This document shows, piece after piece, positions 32,151 to 39,409 of a stretch of 64,000 nt of DNA. The stretch is from B1Sed10-231 sp046483385. GTDB lineage: Bacteria > Planctomycetota > Brocadiia > SM23-32. The DNA is taken from positions 43,079 to 107,078 of the forward strand of contig JAWODG010000144.1 of assembly GCA_046483385.1 (NCBI GenBank), written 5' to 3'. The notes beneath the pieces are model-generated. The model was not told where the DNA came from, made no database searches, and saw only the letters and a program-made list of their open reading frames with translations. Position 1 is the first letter of the stretch; each line of letters opens with the position of its first letter. The position numbers and the translations under genes were made by a program.

Positions 32151-32981
32151 GTGGTGGGCCAGCCCCGCTCCACCCAGCGCTACCGGCCCAGGAGAGCGAA
32201 AGATGAGGTGCGGCTGGTCAGGAGGATGACCGAGCTTGCGAGGCAAAATCCCCGCTACGGCTACCGCCGCATCTGGGCCCTTTTGCGCCGGGAAGGCTGG
32301 GAGGTGAACAAAAAACGCATCTACCGGCTCTGGCGCCGAGAGGGCCTCAAAGTGCCCCAAAAGCAGCACAAGAAACGCAGGCTCGGCAGCAGCGAGAACG
32401 CCTGCGTCCGCCGAAGGCCCGAGCGGAAGGACCACGTGTGGGCGTGGGATTTCATCCACGACCGCACCGCCGGCGGGCGTCCGCTGAACTGGCTGACCAT
32501 AGTGGACGAGTTCACCAGGGAATGCCTGGCCCTGAAGGTAGAAAGGAGCATCAAGGCCGAGGACGTGAAGGATCAGCTCATCCGGCTTTTCACGGTGCGC
32601 GGGGTGCCCGATCACATCCGCTCGGATAACGGCCCGGAGTTCATTGCCAGGGCGATCCGCCGCTGGCTGGAGAGGGCCGAGGTGAAGACGCTTTATGTGG
32701 GGCCCGGGGCCCCGTGGGAGAACGGGTATGCGGAGGCGTTTCAGAGCCGGCTGCGGGATGAGCTACTGAACGCGGAGGAGTTTCGGGACGTACGGGAGGC
32801 CGCGGCGCTGGCACAGCAGTGGCGGCGCCACTACAATCGGCAGCGGCCGCACAGCGCGCTGGGGTATCTGACCCCGGCGGAGTTTGCCGCGGCGCGTGTT
32901 CCTCCAGGGCTCGGTTCCTTCGCCCTTCCGGAACACGCGCGCGCCGAACAGCAATACTCTCTCATAGCAAGTGGAACATAA
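32151..32981 (+). CDS. IS3-family transposase OrfB, DDE integrase domain
   Basis: The longest independent start is a GTG at 32151 (276 residues), but the true product is probably OrfAB made by frameshifting from 32064 onward. HTH_21-like sequence (RQNPRYGYRRIWALLRREGWEVNKKRIYRLWRREGL) precedes an rve catalytic core with the DDE triad: first Asp in VWAWDFIHD, second in IRSDNGPEF, and Glu in GYAEAFQSRLRDELL. The C-terminal YNRQRPHSALGYLTPAEF is characteristic. All catalytic residues are present, so the element may still be active. Confidence 0.93.
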   Translation: MVGQPRSTQRYRPRRAKDEVRLVRRMTELARQNPRYGYRRIWALLRREGWEVNKKRIYRLWRREGLKVPQKQHKKRRLGSSENACVRRRPERKDHVWAWDFIHDRTAGGRPLNWLTIVDEFTRECLALKVERSIKAEDVKDQLIRLFTVRGVPDHIRSDNGPEFIARAIRRWLERAEVKTLYVGPGAPWENGYAEAFQSRLRDELLNAEEFRDVREAAALAQQWRRHYNRQRPHSALGYLTPAEFAAARVPPGLGSFALPEHARAEQQYSLIASGT

Positions 32982-32991
32982 AATGGGGGCA

Positions 32992-33252
32992 GGCCAGAGC
33001 CGGCTGGACCGGGTGGGCAACGAGAGCGATTTCCTGGTTGCGGACACGATGACGTTCAAGGAGAATTACGGCTTCGAGAGCGAGATAATCGCCGGCAGCA
33101 TCAAGACGCAGAACCACGTGCTGGCGTGCCTGCGCGCCGGCGTGGACATCGTGACGCTGGGCGAGGCGCTGTTCTTCCAGATGTTCGAGCACCCGCTGAC
33201 CGACATCGCGCTGGAGCAATTCGCCGAGGACTGGAAGAACGTGCCGAAGTAG
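32992..33252 (+). pseudogene. Transaldolase-family gene, 3' fragment left by the IS3-type insertion
   Basis: The open frame continues directly out of the IS right end. Its sequence (RVGNESDFLVADTMTFKENYGFESEIIAGSIKTQNHVLACLRAGVDIVTLGEALFFQMFEHPLTDIALEQFAEDW) is the C-terminal third of a transaldolase/fructose-6-phosphate aldolase-type TIM barrel. The catalytic Lys region and N-terminus are gone. In this position the gene would have linked the kinase product to the pentose phosphate pathway, so the cluster may be impaired in this strain. Confidence 0.8.
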
Positions 33253-33280
33253 GGAAGATCGAGCGGAACGAAGGGCGTTG

Positions 33281-33370
33281 GTCACCCAGGTCGCGGGGGC
33301 AAAGATGCCCCCACGTAACCGGCAGGGATGCCGGCGCCACAGGCCGGCCGCGTGCCGGCGCAGGATAGCC
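33281..33370. repeat. GC-rich hairpin module, copy 2 (short)
   Basis: GGGGGCAAAGATGCCCCC is followed by CCGGCAGGGATGCCGG and further GCCGG hairpins. It resembles the left half of the module at 36467-36613 and the insert at 10697-10843. It lies between the transaldolase remnant and the kinase gene. Confidence 0.6.
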
Positions 33371-33401
33371 ACAGGAAACTTTGGTGATTTCGAGAGATGC
33401 G

Positions 33402-34364
33402 ATGAGCGGGATGCGGAAGACCGTGCTGGCGTACGGAGAGACGCTCTGGGACCTGCTGCCTTCCGGCCCCGTGCTGGGCGGGGCCCCGTTCAACTTCGTT
33501 TACCGCGTGAACTGCCTCGGCGACCGGGGGCTGATATGCACACGCCTGGGGCGGGACGAACTGGGGCGGGAGGCGTTCGAGAAGATTGATGAACTCGGCA
33601 TGGACACCCGGCTGGTGCAATGGGACGAGGACCAGCCCACCGGCACCGTCCAGGTGGACCTGTCCGACAAGAACAACCCCTCCTTCTTCATCGTGCCCGG
33701 CGTCGCCTACGACAACATTCAGCCCACCGATGACGTCCTGCGGATTGCCGAGGGGGCCCACTGCATCTGCTACGGCACGCTGGCCCAACGCACACCGGCC
33801 GGCCGGGAGGCGCTGGCGGAGATTCTGGCCGCGGCCGGCGACGGCCTCCGCCTGCTGGACATCAATCTGCGCCCCGACTGCTGGACCGACCAGACCGTCC
33901 GCTCGTCGCTGGAGCGGGCCGACATCCTGAAGCTGAACGAGGACGAGGCGCGGGAATTGGACGCCATGTTCGGCCTGGCCGCCCGGTCGGCGCCCGCCTT
34001 CGCCGAGGCAATCATCGGGGAATGGGCCCTCTCGCATTGCGTGGTGACCTTCGGCGAGCGGGGCGCCTACGCCGCTTCCGTCGAGGGCGAGACGGCCTAC
34101 GTGCCCGGCTATGACGTGGAGCTGGCGGACACGTGCGGGTCGGGCGACGCCTTCACGGCCGGCTTCATCTATCGCCTCATGCGGCGCCGCCCGCTGGCGG
34201 AGTGCTGCGTGCTGGGCAACGCCCTGGGCGCGCTGGTGGCCACCCAGAACGGCGCCACCGCGGCCGTCACCGACGAGGACGTCGAGCGCTTCCTGGCCGA
34301 AGAGCGCGCGCGCATCTCCGAGCCGGAACTGGAACCGTACACAGTCGAAGCCGAGGAGAGCTGA
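33402..34364 (+). CDS. PfkB-family sugar kinase (fructokinase-like)
   Basis: About 320 residues from the ATG at 33402. GTG at 33384 or ATG at 33411 are alternatives; family similarity starts at KTVLAYGETLWDLLP. LGGAPFNFVYRVNCLGDRGLICTRLGRDELG matches signature 1 of PfkB/ribokinase proteins. ADTCGSGDAFTAGF is signature 2 with the catalytic Asp, and ILKLNEDEARELD and VTFGERGAYA are typical of fructokinases. It would phosphorylate a ketose or similar sugar in the cytoplasm. The downstream epimerase gene begins 2 bp after its stop, so they are coupled. Confidence 0.9.
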   Translation: MSGMRKTVLAYGETLWDLLPSGPVLGGAPFNFVYRVNCLGDRGLICTRLGRDELGREAFEKIDELGMDTRLVQWDEDQPTGTVQVDLSDKNNPSFFIVPGVAYDNIQPTDDVLRIAEGAHCICYGTLAQRTPAGREALAEILAAAGDGLRLLDINLRPDCWTDQTVRSSLERADILKLNEDEARELDAMFGLAARSAPAFAEAIIGEWALSHCVVTFGERGAYAASVEGETAYVPGYDVELADTCGSGDAFTAGFIYRLMRRRPLAECCVLGNALGALVATQNGATAAVTDEDVERFLAEERARISEPELEPYTVEAEES

Positions 34365-34366
34365 CG

Positions 34367-35362
34367 ATGGACCAACTGAAGATATCCATGGGCATCTGGG
34401 GCAACACCAATCTCGTAGACCGCTTCAACACGGAGGGATTCGGCGAGTTCGTGCCCGTGCTCGACCGCATCCGCGAGGTCGGCGAGATAGAGGGCGTGGA
34501 CGGCATCGAGTTGCACCTGCCCACCGAGATAACCGAGGACAACGCCGACGATATCGGGAAGGTGCTGGACGACTACGGGCTGCAGATCGTCCAGCTCTGC
34601 GGCCACACGTGGACCGAGAAGCAGTACAAGCACGGCGCGCTGGCCGACAGCGATCCCAGGGTGCGCACCGCCGCCGTGGCCCGCGTCAAAGCGGCGCTGG
34701 ACATGAGCGCCCGGTTCGACGTGCCCATCAGCGTGCTCTGGCCGGCCACCGACGGCAACGACTTCCCCCTGCAGGCCGACTACATGGCCCTCTACGAGCG
34801 CTACGTGGACTGCGTCCGGGAGATCCTCGACTACATCCACGAGAACGGCTATACCACGAAGCTCTGCATCGAGCCGAAGCCCTTCGAACCGCGCTCCCAC
34901 ATCATGATGGGCACCACGGCGCAGGCGCTCTGCGTGGTCAACGAGGTGGACGACCCCAACTTCGGGATGAACCTCGACATCGGCCACAGCCTGATAGCCA
35001 TGGAGAACGTGGAGGACCAGCTCTCCCTCATCTGCCGCTACGGGAAGCTGTTCCACACCCACTTCAACGACAACGACCAGCAGTGCGACGCGGACGTGCC
35101 GCCCGGAACGGTCAACTTCATCCGGCTGGTCTCCATCATGTACGTGCTGGACCAGAACGACTACGACGGGTGGTACGGGCTCGACCTGTTCCCCTACCGC
35201 GACGAGCCGCGGAAGTTCATCGAGCTTTCCCGCGACAACTTGCGCCTTGCGAAGAAAGTGGTAAACCTTTTGAATAAGAACGGCGCCGCGCAGATGCGCG
35301 CCGAAGGCACACACGGTCCGGAGATGGCGGAGCTGGTGCGCGACTGCATCCGGAAGGTCTGA
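34367..35362 (+). CDS. Xylose isomerase-like TIM-barrel protein
   Basis: The ATG at 34367 (331 residues) lies 2 bp after the kinase stop, with GAGGAG upstream. It is an AP-endonuclease-2/xylose isomerase-type barrel: IEGVDGIELHLPTEITEDN, the metal-binding Glu in TTKLCIEPKPFEPR, Asp-His in FGMNLDIGHSLIAMENV, FHTHFNDND and GWYGLDLFPYRDEP. RCxxHP-free spacing and length resemble L-rhamnose/xylose isomerase-like proteins of Planctomycetota. An aldose-ketose isomerisation preceding the kinase step is likely; the sugar is unknown. Confidence 0.87.
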   Translation: MDQLKISMGIWGNTNLVDRFNTEGFGEFVPVLDRIREVGEIEGVDGIELHLPTEITEDNADDIGKVLDDYGLQIVQLCGHTWTEKQYKHGALADSDPRVRTAAVARVKAALDMSARFDVPISVLWPATDGNDFPLQADYMALYERYVDCVREILDYIHENGYTTKLCIEPKPFEPRSHIMMGTTAQALCVVNEVDDPNFGMNLDIGHSLIAMENVEDQLSLICRYGKLFHTHFNDNDQQCDADVPPGTVNFIRLVSIMYVLDQNDYDGWYGLDLFPYRDEPRKFIELSRDNLRLAKKVVNLLNKNGAAQMRAEGTHGPEMAELVRDCIRKV

Positions 35363-35377
35363 GACCAGGAGGAGACG

Positions 35378-36430
35378 ATGGCTGTCAAGATGAAAGGCCC
35401 GGGCATCTTCCTTGCCCAGTTCCTGAGGGACGAGGAGCCGTACGACAACCTGGAGAACCTTGGCGGCTGGGTGGCCGACATGGGCTACAAGGGCGTTCAG
35501 ATACCGGTCAACGAAGAGGCGCTCATCGACCTGGACAAAGCCGCCGAGTCCGAAGCCTACTGCGATGACCTGAAAGGCAGGCTGGCCGACCTGGGCCTGC
35601 AGCCCACGGAACTGGCCGCCCATCTGGCCGGGCAGTGCCTGGCCATAAGCAGCGCCTACGAGGTGGCCTTCGAGGGGTTCTACCCCGACGGTCTGCGCGG
35701 TGAAGAGCGGGCCGAGTGGGCGGCCGGCGAGCTTGAGAAGGCCATCCGCGCCTCCGCCAACATGGGTACGGACAACATCCCCACCATGTCGGGCGGGTTC
35801 GCGTGGCACATGATATACCCCTGGCCGCAGCGCCCGCCGGGGCTCATCGACCAGGCCTTCACCGAGCTGGCCCGCCTGTGGAAGCCGCTGCTGGACATGG
35901 CCGAAGACCACGGCGTCGTCTTCACCTACGAGCTGCACCCCGGCTCGGACGTTTACGACGGCGCGACCTTCGAGATGTTCCTCGACTACGTGGACAACCA
36001 CCCGGCGGCGTGCATCAACTACGACCCCAGCCACTTCCTGCTGCAGCAGCTTGACTACTGCGAGTTCATCCAGCTCTACGGGGAGCGCATCAAGGGCTTC
36101 CACGTCAAGGACGCCGAATTCCGTCCGAGCGGACGCGTTGGCGTCTACGGCGGCTATCAGGATTGGGCCGAGCGCGCCGGGCGCTTTCGCTCCCTGGGCG
36201 ACGGCCAGGTGGACTTCAACCGCGTGTTCACGCTGCTGACCGAAGCCGGCTACACCGGCTGGGCCGTGCTGGAGTGGGAATGCTGCGTAAAGAGCCCCGA
36301 GCAGGGGGCTCGCGAGGGCGCGCCGTTCATCGCCGACCATATCATTGAAGCCACGGAAGTGGCCTTCGACGACTTCGCGGGCTCGGAAACCGACGCGGCC
36401 CGCAACCGCAAGATACTGGGCATAGATTAG
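35378..36430 (+). CDS. Sugar phosphate isomerase/epimerase family protein
   Basis: This 350-residue TIM barrel begins 15 bp after the preceding gene with AGGAGGAG upstream. Motifs: LGGWVADMGYKGVQIPVNE, GVVFTYELHPGSDVYDG with the first metal Glu, CINYDPSHFLLQQLDY with Asp and His, IKGFHVKDAEFRPSGRVGVYGG, and AVLEWECCVK with the last Glu. The protein lacks a signal peptide. Members of this family (PF01261) act in oxidoreductive sugar and inositol degradation, often beside Gfo/Idh/MocA enzymes, as here. Confidence 0.88.
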   Translation: MAVKMKGPGIFLAQFLRDEEPYDNLENLGGWVADMGYKGVQIPVNEEALIDLDKAAESEAYCDDLKGRLADLGLQPTELAAHLAGQCLAISSAYEVAFEGFYPDGLRGEERAEWAAGELEKAIRASANMGTDNIPTMSGGFAWHMIYPWPQRPPGLIDQAFTELARLWKPLLDMAEDHGVVFTYELHPGSDVYDGATFEMFLDYVDNHPAACINYDPSHFLLQQLDYCEFIQLYGERIKGFHVKDAEFRPSGRVGVYGGYQDWAERAGRFRSLGDGQVDFNRVFTLLTEAGYTGWAVLEWECCVKSPEQGAREGAPFIADHIIEATEVAFDDFAGSETDAARNRKILGID

Positions 36431-36466
36431 GCCGATGATCCTTGAGAAAGTCCTGCGCGTGGGAAC

Positions 36467-36613
36467 GTCTCGGGGGCAGAGATGCCCCCGAGTGGCCGGC
36501 ACAGATGCCGGCGCTACACACGCTGCGGGGACGCGGGCCCCGCTGTAGCGCCACCTTCCAATCGTCGCCCCGAGGGGAAGGCCGGTCACCCGCGGGCATC
36601 CTTGCCCGCAGGA
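36467..36613. repeat. GC-rich hairpin module, copy 3 (complete)
   Basis: Successive hairpins CGGGGGCAGAGATGCCCCCG, GCCGGCACAGATGCCGGC and GCGGGGACGCGGGCCCCGC are followed by TGTAGCGCCACCTTCC, CCCCGAGGGG and CCCGCGGGCATCCTTGCCCGC. The last three elements match the module inside MITE-like element A at 10697-10843. It lies in a 253-bp gap and splits the cluster. Confidence 0.7.
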
Positions 36614-36683
36614 TTGGGCCGATACACGTAGTTTGATCGAGTGAGCTGGTTGCCGAAGGAACCGAACTGAAGGAGGACGAAGC

Positions 36684-37829
36684 ATGCACACTATAGGCGC
36701 GGCCGTACTGGGCGCCGGATTCATTGGACCGGTGCACGTGGAGGCGCTGCGGCGCCTCGGAGTCAACGTTGTGGGCATCCTGGGTGTGGACGAGGAGGAG
36801 TCGAAGCAGGCCGCCGAGTCGCTCCATCTGCCCAGGGCATACAAGAGCCTGGACGAAGTGCTGTCCGACGACGAGGTGGACTCGGTCCACATCGCCACGC
36901 CCAACCGCCTGCACTACGAGTTCGCCAGCAAGGCGCTCGAGGCAGGCAAGCACGTCATGTGCGAAAAGCCGCTGGCTATGAACTCCGAGGAGAGCGCGGA
37001 GCTGGTCGAGCAGGCCGCCGGCAAGGACCTGGCGGCCGGCGTCAACTACAACATGCGCTCCTACCCGCTGGCCCGCGAGGCCGCCGACATGGTCGAGCGC
37101 GGCGATGTGGGCGAGATATACTCCGTCTGCGGCAGCTACGTGCAGGACTGGTTGCTCTACGACACCGACTACAACTGGCGCGTGCTGGCCGAGGAGGGCG
37201 GCGAGCTGCGCGCCGTCGCCGACATCGGCACCCACTGGATGGACCTCATCCACATGATTACCGGGCTGGAAGTAGAGGCCGTCTGCGCCGACCTCCACAC
37301 CGTCCATCCGGTCCGCAAGCGTCCCACCGGCGAGGTGGACACCTTCAGCGGCAAGAAGGAGAAGGCCGTCGCGACCGAGGAGATCGAGATTACCACGGAC
37401 GACTACGGCTGCATCATGTTCCACTTCAAGGGCGGCGCGCGCGGCTGCCTGTGGGTCTCGCAGACGACCGCGGGCCGCAAAAACTGCCTGCGCTACGAGC
37501 TGGCCGGCGCCAACTGCGCGCTCCAGTGGAACAGCGAAAGCCCGAACGAGCTGTGGATAGGCCACCGCGAGGGGCCCAACGGGAGCCTGCTGCGTGATCC
37601 GGCGCTGCTCTCGGACGCGGCGGCGGAGTTCGCCACCTTCCCCGGCGGTCACAACGAGGGCTACCCGGACACCTTCAAGCACGGCTTCCGGGCGTTCTAC
37701 GAGTACGTGCAAGCCGGCGACTTCTCCGCCCCGGCGGACTTCCCGACCTTCGAGGACGGGCACCGCGAGGTCGTCCTCTGCGAGGCCATCCTCCGCAGCC
37801 ACCGCGAGGGCGGCTGGGTCGAACTGTAG
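36684..37829 (+). CDS. Gfo/Idh/MocA-family oxidoreductase
   Basis: This 381-residue enzyme starts at an ATG with AGGAGGA upstream. IGAAVLGAGFIGPVHVEALRRLG is the NAD(P)-binding motif and VMCEKPLAMNSEES holds the catalytic Lys. The substrate domain includes RAVADIGTHWMDLIHMITGLEVEAV, where the Asp and His of DIGTHW are catalytic, and a TFSGKKEKAVATEEIEITTDDYG segment usual in larger family members. It probably oxidises a sugar hydroxyl in the pathway shared with the epimerases upstream. Confidence 0.92.
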   Translation: MHTIGAAVLGAGFIGPVHVEALRRLGVNVVGILGVDEEESKQAAESLHLPRAYKSLDEVLSDDEVDSVHIATPNRLHYEFASKALEAGKHVMCEKPLAMNSEESAELVEQAAGKDLAAGVNYNMRSYPLAREAADMVERGDVGEIYSVCGSYVQDWLLYDTDYNWRVLAEEGGELRAVADIGTHWMDLIHMITGLEVEAVCADLHTVHPVRKRPTGEVDTFSGKKEKAVATEEIEITTDDYGCIMFHFKGGARGCLWVSQTTAGRKNCLRYELAGANCALQWNSESPNELWIGHREGPNGSLLRDPALLSDAAAEFATFPGGHNEGYPDTFKHGFRAFYEYVQAGDFSAPADFPTFEDGHREVVLCEAILRSHREGGWVEL

Positions 37830-37837
37830 AGCAGGGA

Positions 37838-37970
37838 TACACCAGGAAGGACACGAAGACGAAAGAAAGGGGTGCATGAGCCGTAAGCTGCGTTCGTTGC
37901 CTGCAGTCTTTCTTCGTGTTCCCGCCGGAGGCGGGTAAACTTCGTGTCCTTCGTGGTGAAGAAAATCTGA
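37838..37970. repeat. Inverted-arm purine-rich repeat (family R3), compact copy
   Basis: Arm ACACCAGGAAGGACACGAAG with GACGAAAGAAAG faces arm TCTTTCTTCGTG, then hairpin CCCGCC-GGA-GGCGGG (37921-37935) and ACTTCGTGTCCTTCGTGGTG. The two arms can pair over most of their length, making this the clearest self-contained copy. No gene in the gap. Confidence 0.65.
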
Positions 37971-38029
37971 CCGGATCAACATGAGACCGTTTGGTCACAT
38001 GGGACCTGAAGCGAGAGGAGGCACAGCGC

Positions 38030-39199
38030 ATGGAGTCATGGAAACGTAAGCTGAGGATGGGCATGGTCGGCGGCGGACAGGGCTCCTTCATCGGGGCCGT
38101 CCACCGCATCGCCGCGGCCATGGACCAGCAGATCGAGCTGGTGGCGGGCTGCTTCTCCCGCGACTACGACAACACCCTGCAGACGGGCAAGGAGCTGTAC
38201 CTGGACGAGTCCCGCCTGTACGAGACCTACGAGCAGATGGCCGAGAAGGAGGCCGCGCTGCCGGAGGAGGAGCGCATCGATTTCGTCAGCATCGTCACCC
38301 CCAACGTCTCCCACTTCCCCATCGCGAAGGCGTTCCTCGAGGCCGGCATCCACGTAGTGCTCGACAAGCCGATGACCTACACGCTGGACGAGGCGAAAGA
38401 GCTGGTCGATCTGGTCGAGGAGACCGGGCTGGTCTTCTGCCTGACCCACAACTACACAGGCAACTCGCTGGTGCGGCAGGCGAAGGAGATGTTCCACAGC
38501 GGGGAGATGGGCGAAGTCCGCAAGGTCATGGTGGAATACCTGCAGGAATTCCTCATGTACCCCCACGAGAAAGAGGGCAGCAAGCAGGCCATCTGGCGCA
38601 CGGACCCGGCCCAGTCCGGCATCGCCGGCACCATCGGGGACGTGGGCACGCACGCGTTCAACCTGCTGGAGTTCGTCACCGGACAGAAGGTGGTCGAGGT
38701 CTGCTGCGACAAGAGCACCTTTTTGCCCGACCGCGAGCTGGACGAGGACGCCAACATGCTGCTGCGGCTGGAGGGCGGCGGCAAGGGCATCCTCGCCTGC
38801 AGCCAGATAGCCACGGGCGAGGAAAACCACCTCTGGCTCCGCGTCTACGCCTCGGGCGGCGGCATCATCTGGGACCAGGAGAATCCCAACTACATGTCCG
38901 TCTACCGCTACGGCGAGCCGCGCGAGGTCTACACCCGCGGCCGGGACGAGTACCTGACCGACGAGGCCATGGAGGTCACGCGCGTCCCGTGGGGCCACCC
39001 CGAGGGCTACCTCGAGGCGTTCGCGAACATCTACGCGGACGCGGCGGAGGCCATCCGGGCCCACATCGAAGGCGAGCCGATGGACACCGAGGACTACAAG
39101 TTCCCGACGGTCTACGACGGGCTACGCGGCATGCAGTTCATCTACGCGGCCGTGGAGTCCTCCGAAGAGGGTTCCGTCTGGGTGCCCATCGAACGCTGA
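38030..39199 (+). CDS. Gfo/Idh/MocA-family oxidoreductase
   Basis: The ATG at 38030 (389 residues) is chosen for its AGAGGAGG site; 13 more codons upstream are open. The Rossmann motif is LRMGMVGGGQGSFIGAVHRIAAAMD, the EKP motif appears as VVLDKPMTYTLDEA (DKP variant), and the catalytic Asp/His is in GTIGDVGTHAFNLLEFVTG. The insertion YLQEFLMYPHEKEGSKQAIWRTDP is shared with a sub-branch common in Planctomycetota. It is the last gene of the GntR-led cluster and is followed by a hairpin. Confidence 0.92.
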   Translation: MESWKRKLRMGMVGGGQGSFIGAVHRIAAAMDQQIELVAGCFSRDYDNTLQTGKELYLDESRLYETYEQMAEKEAALPEEERIDFVSIVTPNVSHFPIAKAFLEAGIHVVLDKPMTYTLDEAKELVDLVEETGLVFCLTHNYTGNSLVRQAKEMFHSGEMGEVRKVMVEYLQEFLMYPHEKEGSKQAIWRTDPAQSGIAGTIGDVGTHAFNLLEFVTGQKVVEVCCDKSTFLPDRELDEDANMLLRLEGGGKGILACSQIATGEENHLWLRVYASGGGIIWDQENPNYMSVYRYGEPREVYTRGRDEYLTDEAMEVTRVPWGHPEGYLEAFANIYADAAEAIRAHIEGEPMDTEDYKFPTVYDGLRGMQFIYAAVESSEEGSVWVPIER

Positions 39200-39207
39200 G
39201 CGGAGAC

Positions 39208-39240
39208 GGCGCCGGCCGCGGGCCCCCTCCGACCGGCGCC
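39208..39240 (+). terminator. Candidate terminator after the sugar cluster
   Basis: GGCGCCGG (39208-39215) pairs with CCGGCGCC (39233-39240), followed by GGTTCTTCC. It lies 9 bp after the oxidoreductase stop codon. The T-run is weak, so it is only a candidate. Confidence 0.4.
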
Positions 39241-39409
39241 GGTTCTTCCAAACGCCCTGGGCCCTCGGGGCGGCGCAGAGCTTTCTCAGCGTGAACAGAG
39301 AACCCACGTAAGACCTCTTGGTACCCGGCATGGCTGCCCCTACACTACAGGCCGTGCAGGGGCAGCAGAGGACCTGTGAAGTAGCGGAGAAGAGGAAGGT
39401 TCAGAAACG

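Larger units (their letters stand above)
31728..32991 (+). mobile_element. IS3-family insertion sequence (about 1.26 kb)
   Basis: Imperfect terminal inverted repeats bound the element. The left end begins TGCTCCCCGAAATATG and the right end, read inward, begins TGCCCCCATTTTATG. Both then share GCTATGAGAGAGT. Two overlapping-frame transposase genes with a frameshift signal lie between them. TG...CA ends and length fit IS3. I see no clean 3-4 bp target duplication, so a deletion or rearrangement probably accompanied insertion. Confidence 0.88.

Noticed and set aside
34169..36904. 911-codon open frame on the minus strand opposite the sugar cluster
   Set aside because: It is antisense to three clearly recognisable genes, has low-complexity Val/Gly/His/Ala content and no domain. 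It is a by-product of GC-rich third positions.
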